A stretch of DNA of 64,000 nucleotides from Bacteroidales bacterium (lineage in GTDB: Bacteria > Bacteroidota > Bacteroidia > Bacteroidales > Marinilabiliaceae): positions 84,345 through 148,344 of the forward strand of contig JAKSLG010000004.1 in the NCBI GenBank assembly GCA_024401295.1, in the 5' to 3' direction. Positions 1 to 7,307 of this stretch are shown here, in pieces (the stretch's first letter is position 1; each line of letters opens with the position of its first letter). A program made the position numbers and the translations under genes. The notes beneath the pieces are model-generated. The model was not told the origin of the DNA, did no database searches, and saw nothing but the letters and a program-made list of their open reading frames with translations.

Positions 1-1114
1 AGAGACCGACTGTGTCGAAAAATCCAGATGCGACAACATCTATACATGGTATGTCTGCCTGATAATATGTGTGCATATCCGGCGACAGATAGCCGATATG
101 GCTTTTGATTTCCCATATTGACTCGCCTGTTCCTCGTTTACAATCGAAGAGCGTGATATCGTTTGCGTAGGCTTGTGGATTATCGCCACACACGAGCGAA
201 AGAAGCGTAGATTTTCCGCAACCGTTGCGACCGAGAAGCGCCCATTTTTCGCCTCGACGCACCGTCCAGTCAAGATCTTTAAGAATCTGCTTTGTAAAAT
301 AGCGTACATTGACCTTGTTCATGATAACGGCATTTTCGTATGGCCTTTCGAGTTGTCTTGCAGTCGTTGTCGGGAGCGTAAACTGCGGATCAGCAGCGCC
401 AAAAAGTCGTTCATGCAACTGCTTGTCAACCATAAACTTATCAGTAGGAACAGCACCCAGACAACACATTTTCTCAACAGGCACCACAGTCTGAACCATT
501 GGAGGAATGTCGGCTGGATTACAAAGTACGAGAATGACCTGAATGCCTTCAGCAGAGATTTTTTTCAGGAGTTCATTGACGACATCGCGACTCTCTGCAT
601 CGAGACCGATGTAAGGATTGTCGATGACTATCAACTTTGGCATTCCAAGCAAAGCTCTGAAAATCTGCATCTTTCGAGTTTCGCCAGACGAAAGGAGAAT
701 GAGTCGTTTTTCGAGAATTCCACCTATGGCGAGGCTTTCGATGAGATCAGCATGACGTTTGCAGTTTTCGCTGCCAAGAATGTCGATAACCATCGGCGTC
801 TCTTCGTTTTCAGTTGCGTTCCAACGCTGTTGGTAATAAGTCGGCTTATTGTCAGCCATCGAATAGATGTCGCGAAACGACATGTATTTTATCTGGTCAG
901 AAGGCAATTCGACATCACCGTCGGTAATGCTGACGAGCGAACCTTTACGGCATAATTTGCTTCCTATGATTATATCGACAAGAACGGACTTGCCCGCACC
1001 ATTAGGGCCTATGATGGCCACATTATTATCTTTTGGTATATCGAGGTTGATTGGTTCGCTGAAACGATAATCGGGATGTCCAGGAACAGCATCACGAAGT
1101 GTAATCTTTGCCAT
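1..1114 (-). CDS. Tandem-NBD ABC ATPase, ModF/PhrA-like (partial, 3' end off the window)
   Basis: About 371 codons are visible, from ATG at 1114 to the left edge without a stop. The frame carries two nucleotide-binding domains in one chain: an early Walker A GPNGAGKS with signature LSSGETRK, and a later Walker A GRNGCGKS near the edge. The unusual 'SSGETRK' signature is typical of ModF/PhrA-type soluble ATPases, which have no membrane subunit and whose role is poorly defined (molybdate-related or photorepair-related in older annotation). Family members are about 490 residues, so roughly 120 C-terminal residues, including the second signature and Walker B, lie outside the window. A -7 box sits 32 nt upstream of the start. 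No neighbour tells what it does. The family call is firm; the function is not. Confidence 0.85.
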   Translation of the reverse strand, partial: MAKITLRDAVPGHPDYRFSEPINLDIPKDNNVAIIGPNGAGKSVLVDIIIGSKLCRKGSLVSITDGDVELPSDQIKYMSFRDIYSMADNKPTYYQQRWNATENEETPMVIDILGSENCKRHADLIESLAIGGILEKRLILLSSGETRKMQIFRALLGMPKLIVIDNPYIGLDAESRDVVNELLKKISAEGIQVILVLCNPADIPPMVQTVVPVEKMCCLGAVPTDKFMVDKQLHERLFGAADPQFTLPTTTARQLERPYENAVIMNKVNVRYFTKQILKDLDWTVRRGEKWALLGRNGCGKSTLLSLVCGDNPQAYANDITLFDCKRGTGESIWEIKSHIGYLSPDMHTYYQADIPCIDVVASGFFDTVGL

Positions 1115-1145
1115 TAGAATGCTTTATATTGATATATTCTGGGCG

Positions 1146-1153
1146 CAAAGTTA
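1146..1153 (-). promoter_or_regulatory. -7 box TAACTTTG for the ABC ATPase gene
   Basis: TAACTTTG on the minus strand matches the Bacteroidetes -7 consensus TAnnTTTG. The predicted RNA start lies near 1139, about 25 nt before the ATG. No convincing -33 TTTG is present at the expected distance. Confidence 0.5.
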
Positions 1154-1387
1154 CGAAAAAACAATGCTCATAGCTGATGAAATGAATAATTAACGTCGGT
1201 CCAATACGTGAAAAACATCATGCGAAAAAGAGATGCTCGCCGAAAAAGTGCCGGACACGCAATTGACTTTAGACATAGATACTGATAATCTGCACTAAAA
1301 TACAATTTATTGAGTTTTGAAGTCGGATAAGGCAGATATTCCTTTGAGCAAAACAAGCAGTCTCTTTACGAGTTTTATTAACAAAAG

Positions 1388-1418
1388 TTTGCACTATGTA
1401 AAACTTTTTATATCTTTG
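1388..1418 (+). promoter_or_regulatory. Consensus promoter for a short RNA upstream of dnaE
   Basis: TTTG at 1388-1391, a 19-nt spacer, then TATCTTTG at 1411-1418: a full match to the Bacteroidetes TTTG-N19-TAnnTTTG promoter. Transcription should start near 1424. No ORF starts before the terminator at 1475, so the product looks like a short RNA. Confidence 0.65.
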
Positions 1419-1423
1419 CATTG

Positions 1424-1513
1424 CTAAAAGAGACAAACCTTTCCATAAATCCATATATACCTTATTAGAAATACATTGCGGATGCGTTGATGCGTTCCGC
1501 AATTTTTATTTTT
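1424..1513 (+). ncRNA. Candidate small RNA of about 90 nt
   Basis: The interval lies between a consensus promoter (1388-1418) and a strong intrinsic terminator (1475-1513) and holds no credible ORF. The RNA would be an unstructured A/U-rich 50-nt 5' part followed by the terminator hairpin, the usual plan of trans-acting bacterial sRNAs. I do not recognise a known family. Alternatively it is a terminated leader of dnaE with some read-through, although dnaE has its own promoter inside the terminator tail. Confidence 0.4.
1475..1513 (+). terminator. Intrinsic terminator of the short RNA
   Basis: Perfect 8-bp stem ATTGCGGA (1475-1482) with TCCGCAAT (1496-1503), a 13-nt loop and a U-rich tail to 1513. 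The tail overlaps the -33 element of the dnaE promoter. Confidence 0.7.
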
Positions 1514-1542
1514 GCGGACAACCATTTTTTTGCTTACTTTTG
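1511..1542 (+). promoter_or_regulatory. dnaE promoter
   Basis: TTTG at 1511-1514, a 20-nt spacer and TACTTTTG at 1535-1542. The RNA would start near 1549, about 16 nt before the ATG at 1565. This makes the upstream TTG at 1487 impossible as the start from this promoter and supports the shorter protein. Confidence 0.6.
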
Positions 1543-1564
1543 CCAACAACAATTCCCGAACAAT

Positions 1565-4500
1565 ATGTTTGCTCATCTTCACGTTCATACTGAATTTTCA
1601 CTTCTTGACGGACAGTGTAAAATCGCCAATTTATTCGACAAAGCTGCTGCCGACGGAATGCCTGGACTTGCCATCACTGACCATGGCAATATGTATGGCA
1701 TCAAGGACTTTTTCGATTTGTCGAACAAGAAAAACAAAGACCGCGAGAAGGAAGGTTTGCCTCGTGTCAAGCCTATTTTCGGATGCGAAGTGTACGTTGC
1801 ACGTCGTGGACTTGAGCGCAAGGATACCAAAGAAGATCTGGGCGGCTGGCACCTCATCCTGCTGGCAAAAAACAAGAACGGCTATCAGAACCTTATCAAA
1901 CTCGTTTCAATTGGATGGGTTGATGGTTTATATATGCGTCCGCGTATCGACCACAGTGTTCTTGAAAAATATCATGAAGACATTATCTGCTGCTCGGCAT
2001 GTATTGGTGGCGAGGTTGCAAAGAAATTTGAGAGCGGAAATATAGAAGAGGCCGAAAAGGCTATTCTGTGGCACAAGTCACTCTTTGGAGATGACTATTA
2101 TCTTGAACTTCAGAGACATATATCGCAAGATCCGCTTTTCAATCCGGAATGTTATGAAAAGCAGAAGCCATACAATGAGTTTCTGGTTGAAATGTCGAAA
2201 AAGCATGGCATCAAACTGATATGTACGAACGATGTCCACTTTGTTGATGAGGAGAATGGCGAGGCACATGACCATCTTATATGCCTCAATACAGGCAAAG
2301 ATCTTGACGATCCGAAGCGTATGCGCTACACGAAGCAAGAGTGGTTTAAGACGACAGCCGAAATGAGTGAGCTCTTTGCTGATATTCCCGAAGCGCTCGA
2401 AAACACAGTTGAAATCGTCAATAAATGCGTCGAATATAATATCGAGAATGGTCCTATCATGCCGAATTTTGAAATTCCTGCTGAATTCGGATGCGAGGAG
2501 AACTATCGCAAAACCCTGACTGAAGAGGACCTTTTCAACGAATTCACGCAGGACGAGAATGGCAACGTCGTGATGGAAAAAGAGGATGCCGACAAGAAGA
2601 TAAAGAAGCTTGGCGGATACGACAAACTGTATCGCATCAAATTCGAAGCAGATTACCTGCGCCATCTGGCCTTGCAAGGAGCGCGTAAGCTATACTTGAT
2701 TAAGGAATATGGACATGAGGAATCTGATGCCGACAATAATCTGACGGACGATGAGATTGCCGCTTCACTTCGAAGTGACGTATGGGAACGAATCAAGTTT
2801 GAACTTCACATCATGAAGACCATGGGCTTCCCGGGTTACTTCCTCATTGTGAGCGACTTTATCCGTGCATGCAGTGAAGAGCTCAACGTCTCGGTAGGTC
2901 CTGGCCGTGGTTCGGCAGCTGGTTCAGCAGTTGCATATTGCCTCGGCATCACGAAAATTGACCCTATCAAATACGATTTGCTTTTCGAACGTTTCTTGAA
3001 TCCAGACCGTATCTCACTTCCCGATATCGATACTGACTTTGACGATGATGGCCGAGCACGAGTGATTGAATGGGTTCAACAGAAATATGGTGCAGACCGC
3101 GTAAGCCACATCATCACTTATGGTACAATGGCCACGAAAATGGTCATCAAAGATATGGCGCGTGTTGAAAAAGTGCCTATTCCTGAGGCAAACCGATTGG
3201 CTGGTTTGGTCCCAGACCGTATGCCGGAGGAGAATGGCAAGGCGCTGAAATGCAATTTGAAAAACTGCATCAAGGTAGTTCCCGAACTGAAAGCCGCATG
3301 CGATAGTCTAGATCCTCACGTTCGAAATGTGATGAAACTTGGACAGATGCTCGAAGGCAACGTGCGCGGAACAGGTGTCCATGCCTGCGGTATGATCATC
3401 GGACGCGACCCGATTGATACCGTCGTGCCTGTTTCGATTGTTGATGACCATGGAACAAAGCTGCTCGTGACACAATATGATGGTCACGTAATCGAAAGTA
3501 CCGGACTCATCAAGATGGACTTCCTTGGTCTGAAGACACTTGGCATCATCAACGAGGCTCTCGATAATATCAAGGAGACACGAGGTGAAACCATCAACAT
3601 CGATAAAATCCCGATTGATGATGAACTGACATACAAACTTTTTGCTTCTGGACGTACAGTTGGAACATTCCAGTTTGAATCGCCTGGCATGCAGAAATAC
3701 CTACGTGAACTTAAGCCAGACTGCATTGGAGATATTGTTGCGATGAACGCACTCTACCGTCCAGGTCCAATGGATTATATTCCGGCCTTCATTGCCCGAA
3801 AGAACGGACGTGAACCTATCACCTACGATATTCCTATCATGGAAAAATACCTGAAGGATACGTATGGCATCACTGTTTATCAGGAACAGGTGATGCTCTT
3901 GTCGCGTCTTTTGGCCGATTTCACTCGTGGCGAATCCGATGCCTTGCGTAAGGCAATGGGTAAGAAAAAGAAGGACATTGTTGATGCGATGAAGCCAAAA
4001 TTCATAGATGGCGGCAAAAAGAACGGACATGATCCGAAGGTTCTCGAAAAAATATGGGCAGACTGGGAGAAATTTGCATCATACGCATTCAATAAGTCTC
4101 ATGCCGTTTGCTATGCATGGGTAGCATATCAGACAGCGTATCTCAAGGCCCACTACCCTGCCGAATATATGAGTGCCGTTCTCTCACGTTCGCTCAACGA
4201 CGTCAAGGAACTTGCCAAGCAGATGGATGAATGCAAAGCAATGGGTCTTTCGGTTAAAGGTCCGGACATCAATCTTTCGCGCCAACGCTATTCGGTTGAC
4301 AAAGAAGGTGCTGTGCGTTTCGGTCTTGCCGGCATAAAAGGTTTTGGCGAAGGTGCTGCCGATGCCATCGTTCGCGAACGCAATGCCAATGGCCCATTCA
4401 AAGACATATACGACATCGTCGAACGTATCGATTCCGGATTTATCAACCGCAAAGCACTTGAATCACTCATACTTGCCGGAGCACTCGACTCGTTCGGCAA

Positions 4501-5539
4501 TATCCGCCGCGAACAGTATATGGACGAAAACGAAAAAGGTGAAGCCTTTCTCGATCTTCTGATACGATATGGACAGCGATACAAGGCCGATAAGGAGAAC
4601 AATGAATGTAACCTGTTTGGCGAATCTATCAATATGGATGTGCAGATTGCACGACCACAGATTCCAAGCAACAGCATTTCATGGAGCACCATCGAACGAC
4701 TCAATCAGGAAAAAGAGCGCGTCGGACTCTTCCTGTCTGCACATCCACTCGACGACTATAAACTGCAGTTGCTCTATGCATGCAACACACAAATGGCCGA
4801 ACTTGAGCGCATTCCTAATCCACGCACAAAGGAAGAAAGCGTTGCACTGCTCAAAGATCTTCAAGAAAACAAACCAAGCGAACTTGCTTTCATCAACCAA
4901 GTGACAAGTAAGGATATCGTATGCGGTGGAATAGTCACAGACTGGGTGGATGCAACATCAAAAGCCGGTAACCAATATGGTATTCTGACAGTTGAAGATT
5001 ACTCCGGACCACATAAATTCTTCCTCTTCGGAGCTTCATATCCTCAGTGGCGTGGCTATGGAGTTGTCGGAATGTATCTCTACATTCAGGCAAAATATGT
5101 TCCAAAAAGATTTGTCCGTACACCAAACAGCTTTCTCGACTTGGAGTTCCAAATCCAAAAAATCGACCAGCTCAATCAGGTTGCGAACCGTTTGCTTGAA
5201 GACATCACAATCATGATCGACCACAAAAAACTATCGTCGGCAAACATCAACATGATTCAAGATGTTCTAAGCAAAGAGAAAAACCACGTCAGCGATGTCG
5301 ACGACAAACTCTCCGACGTATATTTCGAGCTCATCGATAATACAAGAAACATGTCTGTACGACTGCATTCACGAACAAACCAAGCCAAAATCACACCCGA
5401 GCTTGTTGATATTCTCAATTCGCAAGACAGCGTCATTGGATGCAAAATCAATAATCAGATGATTGCTGATGTAACCAATAGCGATGCACAGCAGGATGTG
5501 ATGGAGGAAGAACCTGTTGATATGCTGTTAGACGACTAA
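1565..5539 (+). CDS. dnaE: DNA polymerase III alpha subunit (DnaE)
   Basis: The replicative polymerase subunit of the chromosome (1324 aa). The N-terminus opens with the PHP-domain motif HLHVHTEFSLLDG, whose histidines are metal-ligand positions. The C-family catalytic core shows GPGRGSAAGSAVAYCLG and, at residues 486-492, PDIDTDF with the metal-binding aspartates. An acidic insert rich in D/E (roughly residues 315-400) and a long C-terminus make it larger than the 1160-aa E. coli enzyme, as is common in Bacteroidetes. The start is the ATG right before the PHP motif; a longer frame from TTG at 1487 would overlap the promoter and the terminator hairpin. It is alone in its transcription unit and ends at a bidirectional terminator. 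Confidence 0.97.
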   Translation: MFAHLHVHTEFSLLDGQCKIANLFDKAAADGMPGLAITDHGNMYGIKDFFDLSNKKNKDREKEGLPRVKPIFGCEVYVARRGLERKDTKEDLGGWHLILLAKNKNGYQNLIKLVSIGWVDGLYMRPRIDHSVLEKYHEDIICCSACIGGEVAKKFESGNIEEAEKAILWHKSLFGDDYYLELQRHISQDPLFNPECYEKQKPYNEFLVEMSKKHGIKLICTNDVHFVDEENGEAHDHLICLNTGKDLDDPKRMRYTKQEWFKTTAEMSELFADIPEALENTVEIVNKCVEYNIENGPIMPNFEIPAEFGCEENYRKTLTEEDLFNEFTQDENGNVVMEKEDADKKIKKLGGYDKLYRIKFEADYLRHLALQGARKLYLIKEYGHEESDADNNLTDDEIAASLRSDVWERIKFELHIMKTMGFPGYFLIVSDFIRACSEELNVSVGPGRGSAAGSAVAYCLGITKIDPIKYDLLFERFLNPDRISLPDIDTDFDDDGRARVIEWVQQKYGADRVSHIITYGTMATKMVIKDMARVEKVPIPEANRLAGLVPDRMPEENGKALKCNLKNCIKVVPELKAACDSLDPHVRNVMKLGQMLEGNVRGTGVHACGMIIGRDPIDTVVPVSIVDDHGTKLLVTQYDGHVIESTGLIKMDFLGLKTLGIINEALDNIKETRGETINIDKIPIDDELTYKLFASGRTVGTFQFESPGMQKYLRELKPDCIGDIVAMNALYRPGPMDYIPAFIARKNGREPITYDIPIMEKYLKDTYGITVYQEQVMLLSRLLADFTRGESDALRKAMGKKKKDIVDAMKPKFIDGGKKNGHDPKVLEKIWADWEKFASYAFNKSHAVCYAWVAYQTAYLKAHYPAEYMSAVLSRSLNDVKELAKQMDECKAMGLSVKGPDINLSRQRYSVDKEGAVRFGLAGIKGFGEGAADAIVRERNANGPFKDIYDIVERIDSGFINRKALESLILAGALDSFGNIRREQYMDENEKGEAFLDLLIRYGQRYKADKENNECNLFGESINMDVQIARPQIPSNSISWSTIERLNQEKERVGLFLSAHPLDDYKLQLLYACNTQMAELERIPNPRTKEESVALLKDLQENKPSELAFINQVTSKDIVCGGIVTDWVDATSKAGNQYGILTVEDYSGPHKFFLFGASYPQWRGYGVVGMYLYIQAKYVPKRFVRTPNSFLDLEFQIQKIDQLNQVANRLLEDITIMIDHKKLSSANINMIQDVLSKEKNHVSDVDDKLSDVYFELIDNTRNMSVRLHSRTNQAKITPELVDILNSQDSVIGCKINNQMIADVTNSDAQQDVMEEEPVDMLLDD

Positions 5540-5559
5540 ATGATAAATCATGAAATATC

Positions 5560-5597
5560 AAAAGGCGCATAGATATGAGAGTCTATGCGCCTTTTGT
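5560..5597. terminator. Bidirectional terminator between dnaE and a convergent lipoprotein gene
   Basis: Perfect 14-bp stem: 5560-5573 pairs with 5582-5595, with an 8-nt loop. It has A-runs on the left arm and T-runs on the right, so it can serve dnaE on the plus strand and the convergent gene on the minus strand. Confidence 0.85.
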
Positions 5598-5617
5598 TAA
5601 TACTATATTCGTAATTT

Positions 5618-6334
5618 CTACTCCTTATCCTCCTCAAACGTCTGGGACTTTCTTGCAATCGTCTTAAATTCACTTTCGCGATATACTGCCACTTCATTAG
5701 ATGTATACACTTGAACTCGAACCGAATCAGATGTAAGATTTAATACCGACGAGAAAGGAACAGACATCGACAACTTCCCGTTTTCATATGCAGGTCTCAT
5801 CGTAAACACCTGATATGTGTTGTAGATTCGCAATGGACTTTTATCCTTGTTAAAAGCATTAAAGATGAAACCAACGCTATTGATAGAAGATTTTTTCTCC
5901 TTAATGACGGCACGAATGTAATCGCCATCATAAGTGAACGACAACAATTCTATCTCTGGCAAAGTATCTTTCGTTTCACACTTCAACGTAATAGCATCAA
6001 GAGTTCTCTGTCCCTTCTTTGCACGTGCATCTATCGTAATTTTTCCAGACAATTCGTTGAGCGACTTGAAACTCTGCGAATAGTCAGTTACAAAACCATA
6101 GTCGCTTATTCGTTTCAAATTCAACTTAATATCACCACTCAACTCAATTGTATCGAGAGCAAAATCAGTATAGTTAGACGTAAAGAAGATGTATGGCGTG
6201 AATTTGTCAGAACTCTCCTGAAGCACATAGCCTCTTGTTGTTACTCCAAAGTCAGGCGTCTTCTCCTCTTCGTCAATACATGATGACATCATTGCCATCA
6301 AAGCTGTAATTACAGCTAATAATCTGATTTTCAT
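5618..6334 (-). CDS. Hypothetical lipoprotein
   Basis: About 238 aa. The N-terminus has a short basic start, a hydrophobic core and a lipobox ending in MMSSC, so it should be exported and lipidated; an acidic stretch (DEEE) follows the cysteine, similar to the surface-export signals described for Bacteroidetes lipoproteins. The rest is beta-rich with no motif I recognise. I chose MKIRLL at 6334 because it gives a standard signal peptide; an in-frame ATG at 6349 would add five residues. A TATATTTG -7 box lies at 6368-6375. It is convergent with dnaE and follows the DUF3108 gene on the same strand after 41 nt. The function is unknown. Confidence 0.7.
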   Translation of the reverse strand: MKIRLLAVITALMAMMSSCIDEEEKTPDFGVTTRGYVLQESSDKFTPYIFFTSNYTDFALDTIELSGDIKLNLKRISDYGFVTDYSQSFKSLNELSGKITIDARAKKGQRTLDAITLKCETKDTLPEIELLSFTYDGDYIRAVIKEKKSSINSVGFIFNAFNKDKSPLRIYNTYQVFTMRPAYENGKLSMSVPFSSVLNLTSDSVRVQVYTSNEVAVYRESEFKTIARKSQTFEEDKE

Positions 6335-6367
6335 GTTTATTTTTACCATTTTTTTTATTTACGTGTG

Positions 6368-6375
6368 CAAATATA
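6368..6375 (-). promoter_or_regulatory. -7 box TATATTTG for the lipoprotein gene
   Basis: Matches TAnnTTTG; the predicted start near 6361 gives a 5' leader of 12-27 nt depending on the ATG used. The -33 region is weak. Confidence 0.5.
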
Positions 6376-6390
6376 CACAAAATGGTACAA

Positions 6391-7179
6391 TCAAACACGC
6401 TTGAGCGGATATTTCATGCCTGAGTATGAAGTGAGCTCGCAAACGAATGAACCAACGGCAAGATCGAATTTGATTCGCATTGGGACATGATTGTCGTCGC
6501 ATGAAATCCATACGTGCATATCATCATTGCTTTTGAACGAACGGCCTTTTTCAGTAACAGGCGAAAACTTATAGCAAAGAATCTTGCCAAGTTTTGTGTT
6601 GATAACCTCCTTGCCCATGTAACGGATAACAAGAGGATAGAGCTTGCCCGAAAAGAAAGTATCGTATTTGATTGTATCGCCTACTTCGAGATTGTCGTTG
6701 AAAGTATTATTGCGTGCATGATAGAATGCAGAAACCATGTCGAGTGTATTCATTGGTACATCAGATGTACCAATGCGTGACGATGTAACTTTCTGAGCAT
6801 CACGATCATAAGTAACTTCCTCATATCTCTTGTATCGACCTTCGCTAATATTGCGTACGGCAAGAACAGGCAATTGAGTATCCTTGTCGATATAGCTTTC
6901 GTATGCATCACGAACCTTATAGACAACGTCAGCCAATCCTGTCGTTTCACCTCTGACAACAACATGGTTTGTGTTAATACCATTTATCGTAGTGTCGCGA
7001 ACTGTAAAATAGCCCTTACCACCTGTGATGAAACCATACTTGACGGTATATTCGAGCGACTCGCCATTTTGATAAGCGATATGTCCTGTATTTGTATCGG
7101 CTGTGTAAAGTCTCTGTGCCTGAGCAGCGATGCCAAAAACCGAAATGGCAGCGATTGCTATTGTAATTCTGAGTTTCAT
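6391..7179 (-). CDS. DUF3108 domain-containing exported protein
   Basis: 262 aa with a cleavable signal peptide (hydrophobic to about residue 20, AQAQ end). The mature part fits the DUF3108 family by memory: an early GESLEYTVKYGFITGG block, a central beta-rich region and a late HVWIS...PMRIKFDLAVG block. DUF3108 proteins are periplasmic or envelope beta-barrel-like proteins of unknown function, common in Bacteroidetes. It stands between the acyl-ACP synthetase terminator and the lipoprotein gene. I find no clear -7 box upstream. Confidence 0.8.
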   Translation of the reverse strand: MKLRITIAIAAISVFGIAAQAQRLYTADTNTGHIAYQNGESLEYTVKYGFITGGKGYFTVRDTTINGINTNHVVVRGETTGLADVVYKVRDAYESYIDKDTQLPVLAVRNISEGRYKRYEEVTYDRDAQKVTSSRIGTSDVPMNTLDMVSAFYHARNNTFNDNLEVGDTIKYDTFFSGKLYPLVIRYMGKEVINTKLGKILCYKFSPVTEKGRSFKSNDDMHVWISCDDNHVPMRIKFDLAVGSFVCELTSYSGMKYPLKRV

Positions 7180-7234
7180 GGCTTTGCGTTTTTAAGAGTT
7201 ATACTTCTACCCTATTCATCTCAAACATTGTGCC

Positions 7235-7274
7235 AAAAAACAAAAAGAGACTGACAGATTTGCATCTGACAGCC
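7235..7274 (-). terminator. Terminator after the acyl-ACP synthetase fusion
   Basis: On the minus strand 7274-7265 pairs with 7258-7249 (nine of ten positions pair, including one wobble) with a 6-nt loop, then a T-rich tail (TCTCTTTTTGTTTTTT). Confidence 0.65.
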
Positions 7275-7307
7275 TCATATTTATATAAATATCTAATCTA
7301 TTGAGAT

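Noticed and set aside
173-955. 260-aa open frame on the plus strand
   Set aside because: It is the antisense of the tandem-NBD ABC gene, whose minus-strand frame has two Walker A motifs and a signature motif; the plus translation shows no domain.
1168-1356. 62-aa open frame on the minus strand between the ABC gene and the short RNA
   Set aside because: No promoter-proximal start, no motif, and A/T-rich intergenic composition; not supported as a gene.
1487-1564. Longer dnaE N-terminus from TTG 1487
   Set aside because: It lies in the terminator loop and the promoter; the PHP motif begins right after ATG 1565.
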